Source of the DNA: Liolophura sinensis
Taxonomy: Eukaryota > Mollusca > Polyplacophora > Chitonida > Chitonidae
Reading direction: 5' to 3'
NCBI RefSeq assembly: GCF_032854445.1
Contig: NC_088307.1
Span: 4,090,001 to 4,154,000 of the forward strand
Length of the DNA: 64,000 nucleotides
Shown here in pieces: positions 1-12,448 of the stretch; position 1 is the first letter of the stretch, and each line of letters begins with the position of its first letter. The notes beneath the pieces were generated by a model. That model did no database searches. It was not told where the DNA came from and saw only the letters and a list, made by a program, of their open reading frames with translations. The translations under genes were made by a program, and so were the position numbers.

Positions 1-782
1 ACTGACTTTCTATTAAAGTTAATAGATGAATTTTTTGAGTGAAGTAAACCTCAAAAGCACCTTAAAGTTTGTAAGATCAACAGAACTCTTCGAATTAGGG
101 AAAGTGTGCAATTTTGGCATGAGCGAAGTTTTACGTCATTTTGCATACGTGTGTCCCGGTAAAGATTACATCCATGACTAAGATTTTTTTGGGAAGATGA
201 CTATAGAATAGCCCAGTCAACCCGTCTATAGATTGCCGACAATGTTCACCCGAATCCCCCTACATAGCAGCCAGGCCAGATTCTACGAAGCCATTTCTGA
301 CTTCAATCAAAATTTGAAATACGATCTCAAAGCTTATTTTGGGGTTTTAGAAATTAAAAATGTTGTACCATTAATGCTATGTTACGACAAATGTGTCAAA
401 ATTTCAACATTCAGTACCAAAAACCAAGCATCGAAGAGAGTTTTTAAATTTTGACTTAAGTCAGAAAGGGCTTTGTGGAATCGGCTGGTTTCATGCACGT
501 TCCTTTCCCTTCACTACGTACATGTAGTTGGGCAGAATGAAGGAATATAACCTAGACTAAATCCAGTGCTATGCAGGAACCAAATGGCAGGTCACAGTAT
601 TGCCAGGCCAAAATATCAAGATCGTCATAGCCGAAATGTGTTAGAAATGGCTAGAAAGATGACTAGCCTACCACAATAGATGATTTGGTTTTAGGATCCA
701 TCTCCAGTTGGCTGGTGCTTTATGCTTCTGGTGGTTATACGCTAAAAATGCGTTATTTTAACAGAAAGTAGGGGACTCTATG
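1..782. other. Unannotated stretch, 3' of the receptor gene
   Basis: I see no recognisable gene, RNA or long repeat. The short open frame at 233-454 has no domain resemblance. Confidence 0.5.
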
Positions 783-972
783 GCCAAGGTGCTTAGCGTG
801 CCAGACTGGCTTCCTCTCCGATCATACGGGGGAAGATCTGTCGGCAGCAACCTGCGGATGGTCGTGGGCTCAGTGCGGTTTCCTCCCATCATAATGCTGA
901 CCACCATCGTATTAGTGAAATATTCTTGAGCACGACATAAAACGCCAATCAAATAAATAAATAAATAAATAA
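783..972 (+). repeat. SINE-A copy, 5'-truncated, with (AAAT)n tail
   Basis: Matches the window's most common SINE. The core contains 'CAGCAACCTGCGGATGGTCG', then 'TTTCCTCCCATCATAATGCT', a segment close to 'GTGAAATATTCTTGAG', and the tail AAATAAAT. The tRNA-like head is missing. The open frame on the opposite strand (1120-758) is only read-through of this copy. Confidence 0.8.
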
Positions 973-1510
973 CAAGTTGTTGGCCATGAGTGATCCTAGA
1001 AGGTACTCTTATTAAAACACAAAACAGTGTCACATTCAACACAATATCCTGATAGTCTAATACAAGCTTTAAGAGAATATTTGTGCTATATTTGACACAG
1101 TAGTCAGCTTCTAGCTTCACTCAAAGAAGAGACTTTCTGTTAAATTTTCCAGATTTTTGTTGTTGTTGATAGTATCAATAAGGTATTAGGGGATTAGTGA
1201 GGGACGTCTCTGTATGGTGACTGTCTAATGTTTCCTCAATTCCAAAAAACCTGTCTGTAAGTAAAATGTTCTATAGTACAGCGTAAAACAACAGGAAAAC
1301 TTGGCTAGGCTCTGCATAAAAGGCCACAGCTCCACCACATCATTCTAAACAGGCCTTTATCGTTAACAACCTTCCTAATGTAAATTAAAAGCCAAAACGT
1401 TTTCGTAATTTTAAAAAAAAGTTATAGATTTAATTGACGAGAATAGTCAAATTACATTACAAGGGTCCTGTTTATACACAGCATGCATGATGATTGATAA
1501 ATTCTATGAT
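973..1510. other. Unannotated stretch
   Basis: AT-rich DNA with no gene or repeat that I recognise. Confidence 0.4.
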
Positions 1511-1511
1511 T

Positions 1512-1752
1512 TTCCAGGATCCTTTCAGATAGAATTCCATGACTGTTCATGATCCTTTCAGATAGAATTCCATGACTGCCCAGGATCCTTTCAGATAGAA
1601 TTCCATGAATTTCCAGGAGCCTCTCAGATATAATTCCATGACTTTTCAGGAGCCTTTCAGGTAGAATTCCATGACTTTCCAGGAGCTTTCAGATAGAATT
1701 CCATGATTTTCCAGGAGGGTTTCAGACAGAACTGCATGATTTTTCAGGATTT
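1512..1752. repeat. Minisatellite, about 33-bp unit, about 7 diverged copies
   Basis: The unit contains 'CCTTTCAGATAGAATTCCAT' followed by GAC and a short variable join such as TTTCCAGGA. Copies differ by substitutions and small indels, so the array is not recently homogenised. Confidence 0.85.
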
Positions 1753-2038
1753 TCATTAGCAGTACCAGTTCACTGACTTTGAGCACTGAGTCGTGCTTTC
1801 TTGTTTTTGGTGAACTTTTGACCATTTACCCATTTGCTAATAATTTGCAATGATATGATGCGTAAACGACCCATCATTAATAAATTAAATGTTGCTCCGC
1901 TAAAATGTCAAGAAACTTCCTCAGTGTATAAACAGTTGGGACATTTTCGTCCCGGGCCCTGATCTTTTTAAGGTATAGATTCGAGTCTCGCATCACTAGG
2001 TAGCGGTTTTTGTTGAAAACACCGATGTTTTCAACAAA

Positions 2039-2215
2039 TTGATTGTTGATTGATTGATTGTCGTTTAACCAAAACTCACGAATTTTCCACTTCCATGAGT
2101 TACTTTTATCGTTGGAGGAAACTAAAGTACCTCGAGTAAATCATCGATCTTTAGCAAGTTATTGGCCAACTTACACAACCCATCGGTGGAATACAAGTGA
2201 TGTTCAATGGATGTC
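2039..2215 (-). repeat. SINE-B (second dispersed family) copy
   Basis: Begins with a TTGATTGATTGATTG tail and TCGTTTAACC, then the diagnostic block 'GGAGGAAACTAAAGTACCTC' and 'TCGATCTTTAGCAAGTTATT'. The same block recurs at 17960, 29395, 37280, 38385 and 51655, always in this orientation. Confidence 0.6.
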
Positions 2216-2231
2216 TAACAACATATTTTAA

Positions 2232-2957
2232 ATTGTACTTATGTGCAAATTACGTGGTTAGGAGTCGTGTACCTTAGGCCTACTCATTGATTGTACTTAT
2301 GTACAAATTACATGGTTAGGAGTCGTGTACCTTAGGCCTACTCATTAATTGTACTTATGTGGAAATTACGTGGTTAGGAGTCGTGTACTTTAGGCCTACT
2401 CATTAATTGTGCTTATGTGCAACTTACGTGGTTAGGAGTCGTGTACCTTAGGCCTACTCATTAATTGTACTTATGTGGAAATTACGTGGTTAGGAGTCGT
2501 GTACTTTAGGCCTGCTCATTGGTTGTGCTTACGTGCCAATTACGTGGTTAGGAGTTGCGTACCTTAGGCCCACTCATTAATTGTACTTATGTACAAATTA
2601 CGTGATTAGGAGTCGTGTACCTTAAGCCTACTCATTGATTGTACTTATGTGGAAATTACGTGGTTAGGAGTCGTGTACCGTAGGCCTACTCATTGGTTGT
2701 GCTTACGTGCCAATTACGTGGTTAGGAGTTGCGTACCTTAGGCCCACTCATTAATTGTACTTATGTACAAATTACGTGATTAGGACTCGTGTAGTTTAGG
2801 CCTACTCATCAATTGTACTTATGTACAAATTACATGGTTAGGAGTCGTGTACCTTAGGCCTACTCATTAATTGTACTTATGTACAAATTACGTGATTAGG
2901 AGTCGTGTACCTTAGGCCTACTCATCAATTGTACTTATGTGCCAATTACGTGGTTAC
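2232..2957. repeat. Minisatellite, 58-bp unit, about 12.5 copies
   Basis: TTGTACTT recurs at 2233, 2291, 2349 and 2407 (spacing exactly 58). The unit includes 'ACGTGGTTAGGAGTCGTGTA' and 'CCTTAGGCCTACTCATT'. Variants group into sub-types (for example GTGCTTACGTGCC), which suggests block duplication. Confidence 0.95.
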
Positions 2958-2959
2958 CT

Positions 2960-4845
2960 CGACTGAGGTACTGGTAATGTAATTAACTCAAACTATGAGT
3001 CTTATGTAGTGCAACAATAATCATTTATTTCGTACATACATTTAACAACAAGAACAACAACAACAAACATGATAACAATGAGCATCTATCAAAGTCATAA
3101 TTCAAAGAAAGAGAGGATAACTGAAAAGCATGAACTGTAAGAAAAAAAATAAATGTAAAAAACAAAACAAAAAATTATAATACTAAAAAAAAAACGTAAT
3201 AAATAAGAGATGTTCCCAAAATGGTGACGTGTTGACTGATAGTTTGGTGTGTTAAACCAAAAGTAATCAAAACAAAACTTAGGTTAGATCATGAGGAAGT
3301 CAATGGATATCTGAAAAATGAAATAATTTAGTATGTTGAAAATTTAGTTAATGTATATCAAGAAAATAAAATGTAGACTTCACTGTATATATAAGTGTGT
3401 ATGTCTACTTGAAGACAGGAGGTGGTTTATAGAGTAGGACTAATGAGTTTGTACAACAAAGTTGGATGAGAGAAATAAAGCAGACAATAAATAATACTAG
3501 AGAAAGTTAGCACGAAATCAAGAACAGTGCAAAACAATCACAAAAACTACCGGTTATATTCACCCATAATTTTGCAAGAAGGTTTACAGAATACTTTCCT
3601 GAAATTGAACATTTCTTTCAACCAAATGATGAAAATCTGCTTTGAGAAATCTGCCCTTTGTCACTCGGGTTTGTTAATTGCAAGAGAAAATTATTTACAC
3701 TTAGCAGGCAATTAAAAGACTCTATTCATACTGATTTCTCTTTTCTTAAGTTAACAGGTATTAACTATTTACATAATGACCTTAATTCTGTAATTTAAAC
3801 AAAAGGAATTCACCAAAAAAGATAGAACATAAACAAAAAGACCAAAGATAAATCTTCAGTCAGTACCGTGTAAACTGGGAAAAAAAATACAATTAATCCA
3901 AAACATTTACTTGTACAATAAATTCCATCAATTGCGAAAAAAAAAATTAAACAACAGAAAGAAAAAAAAAGTCACTTATGTTTGGAAATATACCTTCCAA
4001 AATCTACTGGGCTAAATTCATCCATTCTTTTTTTTTAAACTGCTTTCGGCACAAAAAAATTATCAGGTAAAAATCAGGAAAATAGGGTCTTCAAATGCAC
4101 ATTAACATTTACAATAGTAGCATTTTACAAACATCAGCACGGTTGGATAACAATCTTTTTTAAAAATAGACATTTTGTAAACGGAGAAACAACATGTGCC
4201 GATAAAAATAATTACATCTATGTACGAATATACAGAATGTTTCCTGGAAAGTGTGTGTGCTCAGTAACTGAGCACGTCATAATACTCTGATGTCTTAATG
4301 CATTTATGATCACGCATAAAGAATCTTTGATGTCGCACTACGTTCTCCACAGTTTCACCTGAGAGAAAAATGGTTAATTTTATAGTACCTTACATAACGT
4401 ATTAAATGCATTTCAACATCTGTTGTTAAAACAAACTATATTCATGTAAAGAACATCCCTTAAATAATTAACAAAAAATCTGTACGAATAACTTCATAGA
4501 ACTACCTATAGCACTGACCCAGAAATTTTGACTGATTTATATATTTTTGATTAGTGCTTTCCTCTCTTATACGATAGAGGTCAGGTTGGGAAGTTTGTAC
4601 TGACAACCTAAATGATAACGTCACAGAATTTTAAAAGTTATTGTGTATCACACAAGCCATTTTTTTTTCTTTCCTTTACGCTCTTTAAATCGGGATGAGC
4701 CTTAAACACTAACTTTCTTAAATTTTATGATAATAGAACAAAAATCGAAAGTGGACACTTCTTTCCAGATGAAGTAAGTAGAAGGAAGCAGACAGAGCCA
4801 GCTTTGGCCAAGTGCTTCATATCTTACTAGATATCACAGTGGTCA
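2960..4845. other. A-rich unannotated stretch
   Basis: Strongly A-rich on the plus strand with many A(6-9) runs. No gene, RNA or transposon is recognised. The short frame at 3527-3715 has no family resemblance. Confidence 0.4.
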
Positions 4846-6348
4846 GTGAGTATATTGATAGGACCCCTGTATGGGTGGGAGCGGTCAGTTAGTAAAGTGG
4901 ACCTCGGCATGGTTGGGTGTGGTCAGTTAGTAAGGTGGACCTAGGCATGGGTTGGTGTGGTCAGTTAGTAAAGTGGGCCTCGGCATGGGGTGGGTGTGGT
5001 CAGTTAGTAAAGTGGACCTCGGCATGGGGTGGGTGTATTTAGTAAATAGATTGATGGGAGCTCGGTATGGGTGGGTGTGGTCATTAGTAAAGTAGACCTC
5101 GGCATGGGTGGGTGTGGTCAGTTAGTAAGGTGGACCTCAGCATGGGTGAGTGTGGTCAGTTAGTAAAGTGGACCTTGGCATGGTGTGGGTGTGTTTAGTG
5201 AGTAGATTGATGGGAGCTTGGTATGGGTGGGTGTGGTCAGTGAGTAGATTGATGGGACCTCTGTGCGGGAGGGTAGGTTCAGTGAATATATTGATGGGAA
5301 CTGTGTGTGGGTGATGTCAGTGAGTAAACTGAACCTCAGCATGGGTGGGTGTGTTCAGTGGGCAGATTGATGGGACCTCTTTATGGGTGGGTGTAGTCAG
5401 TGTGTAGACTGATGGAATCCCTGTATGGGTGGGTATGATCTGTGAGTAGACTGATGGGATCCCTGCATGGGTGGGCATGATCTGAGAGTAGACTGATGGG
5501 ATCCCTGTATGGGTGGGCATGATCTGTGAGTTGACTGATGGGATCCCTGTATGGGTGGGCAAGATCTGTGAGTTGACTGATGGGATCCCTGTATTAGTGG
5601 GCATGATCTGTGAGTAGACTGACAGGGTCCCTGTATGGGTGGGCATGATCTGTGAGTTGACTGATGGGATCCCTGTATGTGTGGGCATGATCTATGTGTA
5701 GACTGATGGGATCCCTGTATGGGTGGGTATGATCTCTGAGTTGCCTGATGGGATCCCTGTATGGGTGGGCATGATCTGTGAGTAGATCGATGGGACCTCT
5801 GTACGGATGGATGTAATCAGTGATTAGATTGATCAGACCTCTGTATGAGTAGGTGTGACCTGCGAGAAGATTGATGACATCTCTGCCTGTGTGGGTGTGG
5901 TCTGTTAGAAAACTGTGTGGGTGAGTAGACTGATGGAAACTAAATGGGTGAGCATGCTCAGTGTGTAGAATGATAGGACTTCTGAGTGGGTTGATGGGCT
6001 CAGTGCATATATTGATGGGACCCTTGTATGGGTGGCTGTGGTCAAAGGGTAGACTGATGTGACCTGCGTACATATGGGAGTAAATTTTAATCACCTCAGT
6101 AGGTGGGTTCGGTTAATGAATAGCCAGCCTAATGCAAGTGGGTGTGGTGAATGAGAAGAAGAATCCTTCTATCTGTACATGTGGGAACGTTCACTGAGTA
6201 CATCCATGAGGCCTTCATGTAAGTAGGCGTGACAATTAATTAAACCTTTTGTATGGATGGGTGTGGTCAACGAATACATTGACAACACCACTGTATGGGT
6301 GAGTGGGTGGGTGTGGTCACAGTGAGTGGGTGGGTGTGGTCACAGATG
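4846..6348. repeat. Minisatellite, 38-42 bp units, two sub-families, about 36 copies
   Basis: The left part uses a 38-bp unit with 'GTCAGTTAGTAAAGTGGACC' and TCGGCATGGTTGGGTGTG. The right part uses a 42-bp unit with 'GTAGACTGATGGGATCCCTG' and TATGGGTGGGCAT. Because 42 is a multiple of three, the minus strand shows long repetitive frames (5688-5317, 6094-5594) that I regard as artefacts. The plus strand is G-rich with recurrent GGGTGGG. Confidence 0.93.
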
Positions 6349-6724
6349 TCGCTGGCGCATGACTGAGGTATTCATGTAAATGTTGAGATAATGATAATTT
6401 GCATGGATACAATGTCAAATCAAATTAGTTACATTTCTTAAAAAATATGGTGCACGGAGTGAAACAATGGAATTCCCATGCAATATTCTTTATACACGAT
6501 ACGCCTTCATTCATGTTGCTGCACTTAAGATTTGTGACAAATGAGTACCTGCTACGATACCATTTTTAAAACTATATGTTACATAAAACAATAACTGACA
6601 TGTGTACTTGTAGCACCTCTGTAAGGCACTATGTCACAAAGGCCCCTTTCCTAACAATATAACTTGTGGGTGAGATCGATCAGAAATTCATCAACTGGGT
6701 TATTTGTTAGGTATATTAACAATT

Positions 6725-6737
6725 AGGTCAAAGGTCA
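6725..6737 (+). promoter_or_regulatory. Perfect DR1 nuclear-receptor element
   Basis: AGGTCAAAGGTCA: two perfect AGGTCA half-sites spaced by one A, followed at 6750-6755 by a third half-site, GGGTCA. This is the consensus site for HNF4, RXR heterodimers and COUP-TF. It lies 5.7 kb beyond the stop codon of the receptor gene. Function is inferred from sequence only. Confidence 0.5.
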
Positions 6738-7559
6738 ACTGCAACAACTGGGTCAAAGCTCATACCTTCTATATATTTCCACAATGTTTTTTGTTTTTTA
6801 TCCAATGTTTTTTTTTTCTCCTCCAAACAAATAACAGATTTTCAAAACAATACAATGAAATGTTCTGAGGTTTCACATAGGTCCACAAAAATCATAAAAT
6901 ATTTACAACTATATAATATCTTGCAGCTGACTGAAACCACAAGTGAGTCATAAGGGGAGTTGCTTTAAAGCAATTTTTCGTTCAAAATGTGTCAGTTATA
7001 ATTATAAGTCCTGCATAAAGTCATATGTATAATACAGAATACTGCATGCAGTCAGTATGTAAACTAGAACGCTCCATGCGAAACCTTATTTGAGATCTTT
7101 AAATGAAGCAGATGTTGCAGACGTTTCAAAGTGGTATTAATGGACAAACCCCTAGCAAAAATCTACAGTTTACGTCAAGTATTTAAGGTACGTACCGTAT
7201 ATAAAATGGAAGCTTTTATGCAAAACTTTTCATTTTTCTAAGTAAAGCATTAAGCCCACTAACAGACAACTCTGTGAATGAAATTTTTTCAAATTCCACA
7301 TAACTCTTTATGTTCTTTGACATTTGGCTGCAGAAGTTTCCTGATATGAGGTGCTCTAGAGTCTGTGTACAAGACTTGTACTGCAGATCTGCATAATGAC
7401 ACCACAAAAGCAAACATAAGTGGGCAGGGCAACATGAGTGAACAGGGTGGCAAGAGCGGCAACTGTGCAATGCGGGAACAATTTCCCAATATTACTGAAG
7501 TTTTTTGGCAAAAATCCATATTCGCTAATCAAATAAAATTTTTTGTAAAACTATTGCTT

Positions 7560-7800
7560 TTCAGTACCCTATTTCTTCTGATTTTTGGGACACCTGGTCT
7601 GCTCATTCCAGCCAATACGTATGTAATCTAGGAGGAATACTGAGTTTCTTTCTTTCTCACATGGTTAGACCATCTCATGACCAACACACTCATATTTTTA
7701 CTTTTCCAGAAGGCTGGTAAAAAAATGTAATATTCTACTTTCAACACTACTAACATCTGTCCCAAAACTTAAAAATATTAGGGTAAATATTGGACTTGTA
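7560..7800 (+). repeat. Dispersed repeat, family C, copy 1
   Basis: About 240 bp sharing blocks with inverted copies at 37795-38012 and 54355-54560. The shared order is 'GGGACACCTGGTCTGCTCAT', 'TTCTCACATGGTTAGACCAT', then TTCAACACTACTAAC and TGTCCCAAA. The class is not recognised. Confidence 0.65.
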
Positions 7801-8447
7801 CCAGTTCTATTATAATGTTAAAATGATTCTAAATTGACAAATTACAAATTTTAGGAGTGTTATCATCAACAACAGTAACATGCGAACAGAGAAAGCGTCA
7901 GTGGTTAGTGTAAGTTAGAAATTGAACCAACTCTGAACTGCTACAAAGAGGGCAATATCGCATGCATATTTGTACATTAGTCATGAGTAAGTTTGTCAGT
8001 GACTTGCCAATGGGAGCTGGTTTATACCGGCCACTCCAGGCTTTCTCAAGCGATGAAAATGACTGCCAGGTTATAAATGAACAATTCTTATGCATGGCAT
8101 TAAACTGCCATCCACTAAATTATATGATTCTACGATGTACAAACGGAACCTTTCACCTTCAACCCATGTTTAGCTAAATTTCATGGATCTAGAGACACTG
8201 CTATGGGATAGTTAGTGCGCACAATGCATGATATATCAGGCAATCCATAGATTCCAGCACTGTATACCATTTCCAGCAGTGACAAAACATGCTTCTGAAT
8301 ACAGACAGGCTGAAGTAAGATATCAAGAAATAAACAGTACTAGAAAATGTATTTTTATGAGACATTGCCTTGATTCTGATGAAAAGGTTAGGGATACTTG
8401 ATGCACATGTTTTACTTGGCTATAGGATTGGAAACATTAGGTGGAGC

Positions 8448-10170
8448 AGAGTGGCAACACTGTCTAGAGTTGAGTGGAAACACTGTCTAGAGTTGAGTGG
8501 CATCACTGTCTGGAGCAGAATCGCAACACTGGCTGGAGCAAAGTGGCAACATTAAGTGGAGCAGAGTGGCAACATTATGTGGAGCAGAGTGGCAACACTA
8601 GCTGGAGTTGAGTGGCAACACTGCCTGGGGTAGAGTGGCAACACTGGTTGGAACAAAGTGGCAACATTAAGTGGAGCACAGTGGCAACACTGTCTGGAGT
8701 AGAGTGGCAGTACTGGCTGGAGCAAAGTGGCAACATTAAGTGGAGCTGAGTGGCAATAGTACCTGAAGCTGAGTGGCAACACTCGCTGGAGTTGAGTGGC
8801 AACACCGGCTGGAGCAAAGTGGCAACATTAAGTGGAGCACAGTGGCAACACTGTCTGGAGTAGAGTGGCAGCACTGGCTGGAGCAAAGTGGCAACATTAA
8901 GTGGAGCAGAGTGGCAACATTATGTGGAGCAGATTGGCAATAGTAGCTGAAGCTGAGTGGCAACACTAGCTGGAGTTGAGTGGCAACACTGTCTGGGGCA
9001 GAATGGCAACATTAGGTGGAACAGAGTGGCAACACTGTCTGGAGCAGAATGGCAATATTAGGTGGAGCAGAGAGGTGACACTAGCTGGAGCTGAGTGGCA
9101 AAAGTGTCTTGAGCAGAATGGCAACACTAGCATGAACTAATTGGCATCTCTAGCTGGAGCAGAGTGGCAACTCTGGCTGAAGTTGAGAGGCAACACTGTC
9201 TGGAGCATAATGGCAACACTGGCTGGAGTAGATTGGCAACACTATGTGGAGTTGAGTGGCAACGCTGTCTGAAGCAGAATGGCAAAACTAGCTAGAGTTG
9301 AGTGGCAACATTAGGTGGAGCAGAGTGGCAACACTAGCTGGAGTTGAGTGGCAACACTGACTGGAGCGGAATGGCAACATTAGGAGGAGCAGACTGGCAA
9401 CACTAACTGGAGTTGAGTGGCAAAACTGGAGCAGGTGGCAACATTAGTTGGAGTAGAGTGGCAACAGTCTGGAGCAGAATGGCAACATTAGGAGGAGCAG
9501 AGTGGCAGCACTAACTGGAGCAGAGTGGCAAAACTGTCTGGAGCAGATGGCAACATTAGGTGGAGCAGAGTGGCAACACTAGGTGGAGAAGAGTTGCAAC
9601 ACTAGGTGGAGTAGATTGGCAACACTAGGTTGAGTACAGTGGCAACACTAGGTGAAGTAGAGTGGCAACAGTCTGGAGCAGAATGGCAAGATTAGGTGGA
9701 GTTGCAGCACTAAATGGAACTGAGTGCCAAAACTGTCTGGAGCAGAGTGGCAACCTTAGATGAAGCAGAGTGGCAACACTAGGTGGAGAAGAGTTGCAAC
9801 ACTAGGTGGAGCAGAGTGGCAGCACTAACTGGAGCTGAGTGGTAACACTGTCTTGAACAGAATGGCAACACTAGCTGGAGTTGAGTGGCAACACTAGCTG
9901 GAGTTGAGTGGCAACAATAGGTGGAGCAGAGTGGCAACTCTAGCTGAAGTTGAGAGGTAACACTGACGTAAGCAGCAGCAACACTAGCTTGAACCAAGTG
10001 ACATTTCTAGCTGGAGCAGAGTGGCCATACTACCTCTGGTAGACTGCAGGCAACATGATATGGAGTAGAATGGCAATACTAGCCATAGGACTATGGAATT
10101 AAAACAGCACTGTTACACTAGCTATAGCAAAATGACAACACTAGCTGGGCTGACTGGCAACAAAGAGGTG
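8448..10170. repeat. Minisatellite, 23-bp unit, about 75 copies, with 161-bp higher-order period
   Basis: The unit is of the form AGTGGCAACATTAAGTGGAGC plus two bases. Within 8640-8900 the order of variants repeats after seven units: GTGGAGCACA occurs at 8671 and 8832, exactly 161 apart. Since 23 is not a multiple of three, all frames are open in turn, which explains the 23-residue repeating frames on the minus strand. Copies become more diverged to the right. Confidence 0.95.
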
Positions 10171-10297
10171 GAGAAATGTGGCAATTAATACTAAGTGATG
10201 AATGGAGCTGGTGCCCAAGTATATCCACTGATAATGACCAGGGGCACAGAGCAGCGACAATCTTGTTAATGGCAACAAACATTTTTAAAGTTTCTGT

Positions 10298-10303
10298 TTT
10301 ATT
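10298..10303 (-). terminator. Candidate poly(A) signal of the receptor mRNA
   Basis: The first canonical AATAAA downstream of the stop, read on the minus strand, lies here and would give a 3' UTR of about 2.1 kb. A variant ATTAAA occurs earlier, near 11507-11502. No transcript evidence is available, so the actual end is open. Confidence 0.25.
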
Positions 10304-12448
10304 AAAATAAATGTATTACAATCTGAATACTGAAGTAGAAGACAGCAATACACTTTGACAGAAACTGCCCAGAGCATGGGCTAACAGAAATGTGCACGGA
10401 GGAGTGACTTTTGAAAGTGATCGAGTATGCCAAATGACACGAAAAAGATATTCATATATTTTACAACAAGTATTACTGTATATATGAGAACAAAGGGATA
10501 TACACATATGTTTATACATGTATCTATTTCCATTTGTCCATAACTTTGATATTCTAAGGCACATGCATCTCACCTTCCCCTAGAAAGTTCACACCCCTAT
10601 AACTATTTCTCCCAACGCAAACCAAATTTTACAATTTTTGTTTGTGTTATGAATATATCTGCAGAAACAATACCCATCCTCCTACAAGAAAAACCAAAGT
10701 TCTGGCATCAAAAGTATCTCTTGAAGGCCTGTGTACGCTACTGAAAAGTGAATTTTTACAGGCCAAACTTTTGGTGAAATACAGTCAGCTAAGCTACGGC
10801 TGATAAACATTCTAGCTGTGGAATAAGCAAGTGGATCCTCCAACCAATCAAAAACTGTTGTGGATACGGCCAAACCTCTGGAAATCTCCAGCCAGTTAGA
10901 GAGAGAAGCTTCTTCTTTCAGATGGCATCACAAAAATTACACTGAACCAGTCTGAAATTGGTAATGATTACGGTTTAAAGCCACGTCCGCAATACTCCTT
11001 ACTGAATCTGACACTAGGCTGAGGATAGCATGTATGAGGAAAGCTGACTGTGCACAAGAGAAATGATCTAGGGTATAATCTGCCTAACCATGCATCGTAG
11101 AGTCATGTAGAGTCATGTAGAGTCATGCCCCTTTGTAGGTGTCATCACTTGTCATTTTGGTTATTGAATTCACCTAACCTTGCATTTTTACATTCCAAAC
11201 GTGTCTAGAAATATTTCAACAAAATTTCATTGTTAATTACAATGCAACCATCTTCACCAAACAACATGGAAACAGTTTTCTACTCAATACCATGCAAATA
11301 ACAGAATTATATTTAACAGGACTGAAAATATACTTAACAAAAACAATCATGGGTTAGACATTTTGTTAGCGTCTGGACGGCTGTCCAATATGGACAAATC
11401 ATCACTCGACAAAACCATGATTACTGGGAATGATTCAAGCACTAAATACTTGGGAGATCCCGTAAATAATGCCTGACAGAAGGCAGCATATACCAGACTG
11501 GTTTTAATGCCCAACATGTGTCTCCATTACTGATGCATCAGGATGGAGGATGAGAACTAGTAATAGCCCTTCTTACGAAGAGAGCAACGGGATAATGTTC
11601 AGCAACAACACCAGTAACAAAGCGTAGTTTCACAAGCCTTGATTGCCATTGGTGATGTACCAAAGCCTGCAACAAGAAGAGTGCAGAAAAATGCCCGGCA
11701 TTAGCCTACATTTTTTTCTTGCCACTGGAGATTCTGTTGACTAAAATGATATTGACATCCGTCAAAAAACTGAAATGAAGCCAAAGAGCGTCTAAAAAAC
11801 ATCACACAATGGCTATATCAGCATATTATAAGAACAATCTGATCTGCACAGATCAAGTCTTGCTCAATAAAAAATATCTACAACTGGACATCTATCATAA
11901 CCAACCACTATTCTCTCTTCCTTAAATTTTCAATAAATACTTTTTTCTTTCTCTTCAAGAAAATCAACAGATCAACAACATATAAAATACATGTAACTGT
12001 ACACGACTAGGAAATCACAACCGCTGTTTTCAGTCAATAAAAGTCTGTCCTCTCATTGGCTGGAGCTTCATGAGTTTTAGTCCAATCAAATCACTTGTAC
12101 TGAAGGTGATCATCAAATGGGTATTCTCACTGATTGATGAACTTGAGCAGTTTTCTCCAATCATGTCCCTCGAGTACAGTGGTGACACAGGAATGTGTTC
12201 TCAGTAGATGAGATGAAGGCATTTTTTGTTCTTGTCACTTTGTTGCCCTGGGAGATCAAGGTGGAATGCAGTCAATGGCAGACGAGCTATAGCACTTTGT
12301 GTTTCAAAGCACTAGAGTTTAAAAAAAAATAAAAATAAAAAAAAAGCTATCAATCGATCAGCTGCTCACAAATTACAAGCTGAATGCTACTGGAAATTCT
12401 TACAAATTCTTAAATGGAAGCAAACAAGCTGATTATAATCCCTTAATC
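10304..12448 (-). other. Probable 3' UTR / 3' flank of the receptor gene
   Basis: This is single-copy looking, AT-rich DNA with no recognisable coding frame or transposon. It holds only a tiny 10-bp tandem repeat (11097-11130) and an A-rich run at 12320-12346. It lies immediately downstream of the stop codon and could be transcribed as 3' UTR up to the AATAAA near 10303. Confidence 0.35.

Larger units (their letters stand above)
6349..8440. other. Mostly unannotated stretch with one dispersed repeat
   Basis: Apart from the DR1 site and the family-C repeat at about 7560-7800, no coding or RNA feature is recognisable. Several overlapping short frames (7216-7631, 7898-8177) on both strands look like chance. 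Confidence 0.4.

Noticed and set aside
1512-2957. CRISPR-like regular repeats
   Set aside because: Units are contiguous and diverged with no unique spacers, and the genome is eukaryotic.
5160-6094. Minus-strand repetitive frames of 60-166 residues
   Set aside because: Read-through of the 38-42 bp minisatellite; no non-repeat sequence supports a gene.
8552-9997. Cys/His-rich minus-strand repeat frames that look like zinc-binding peptides
   Set aside because: The 23-bp unit is not a multiple of three, so every frame gives the same 23-residue repeat; arises from the array.
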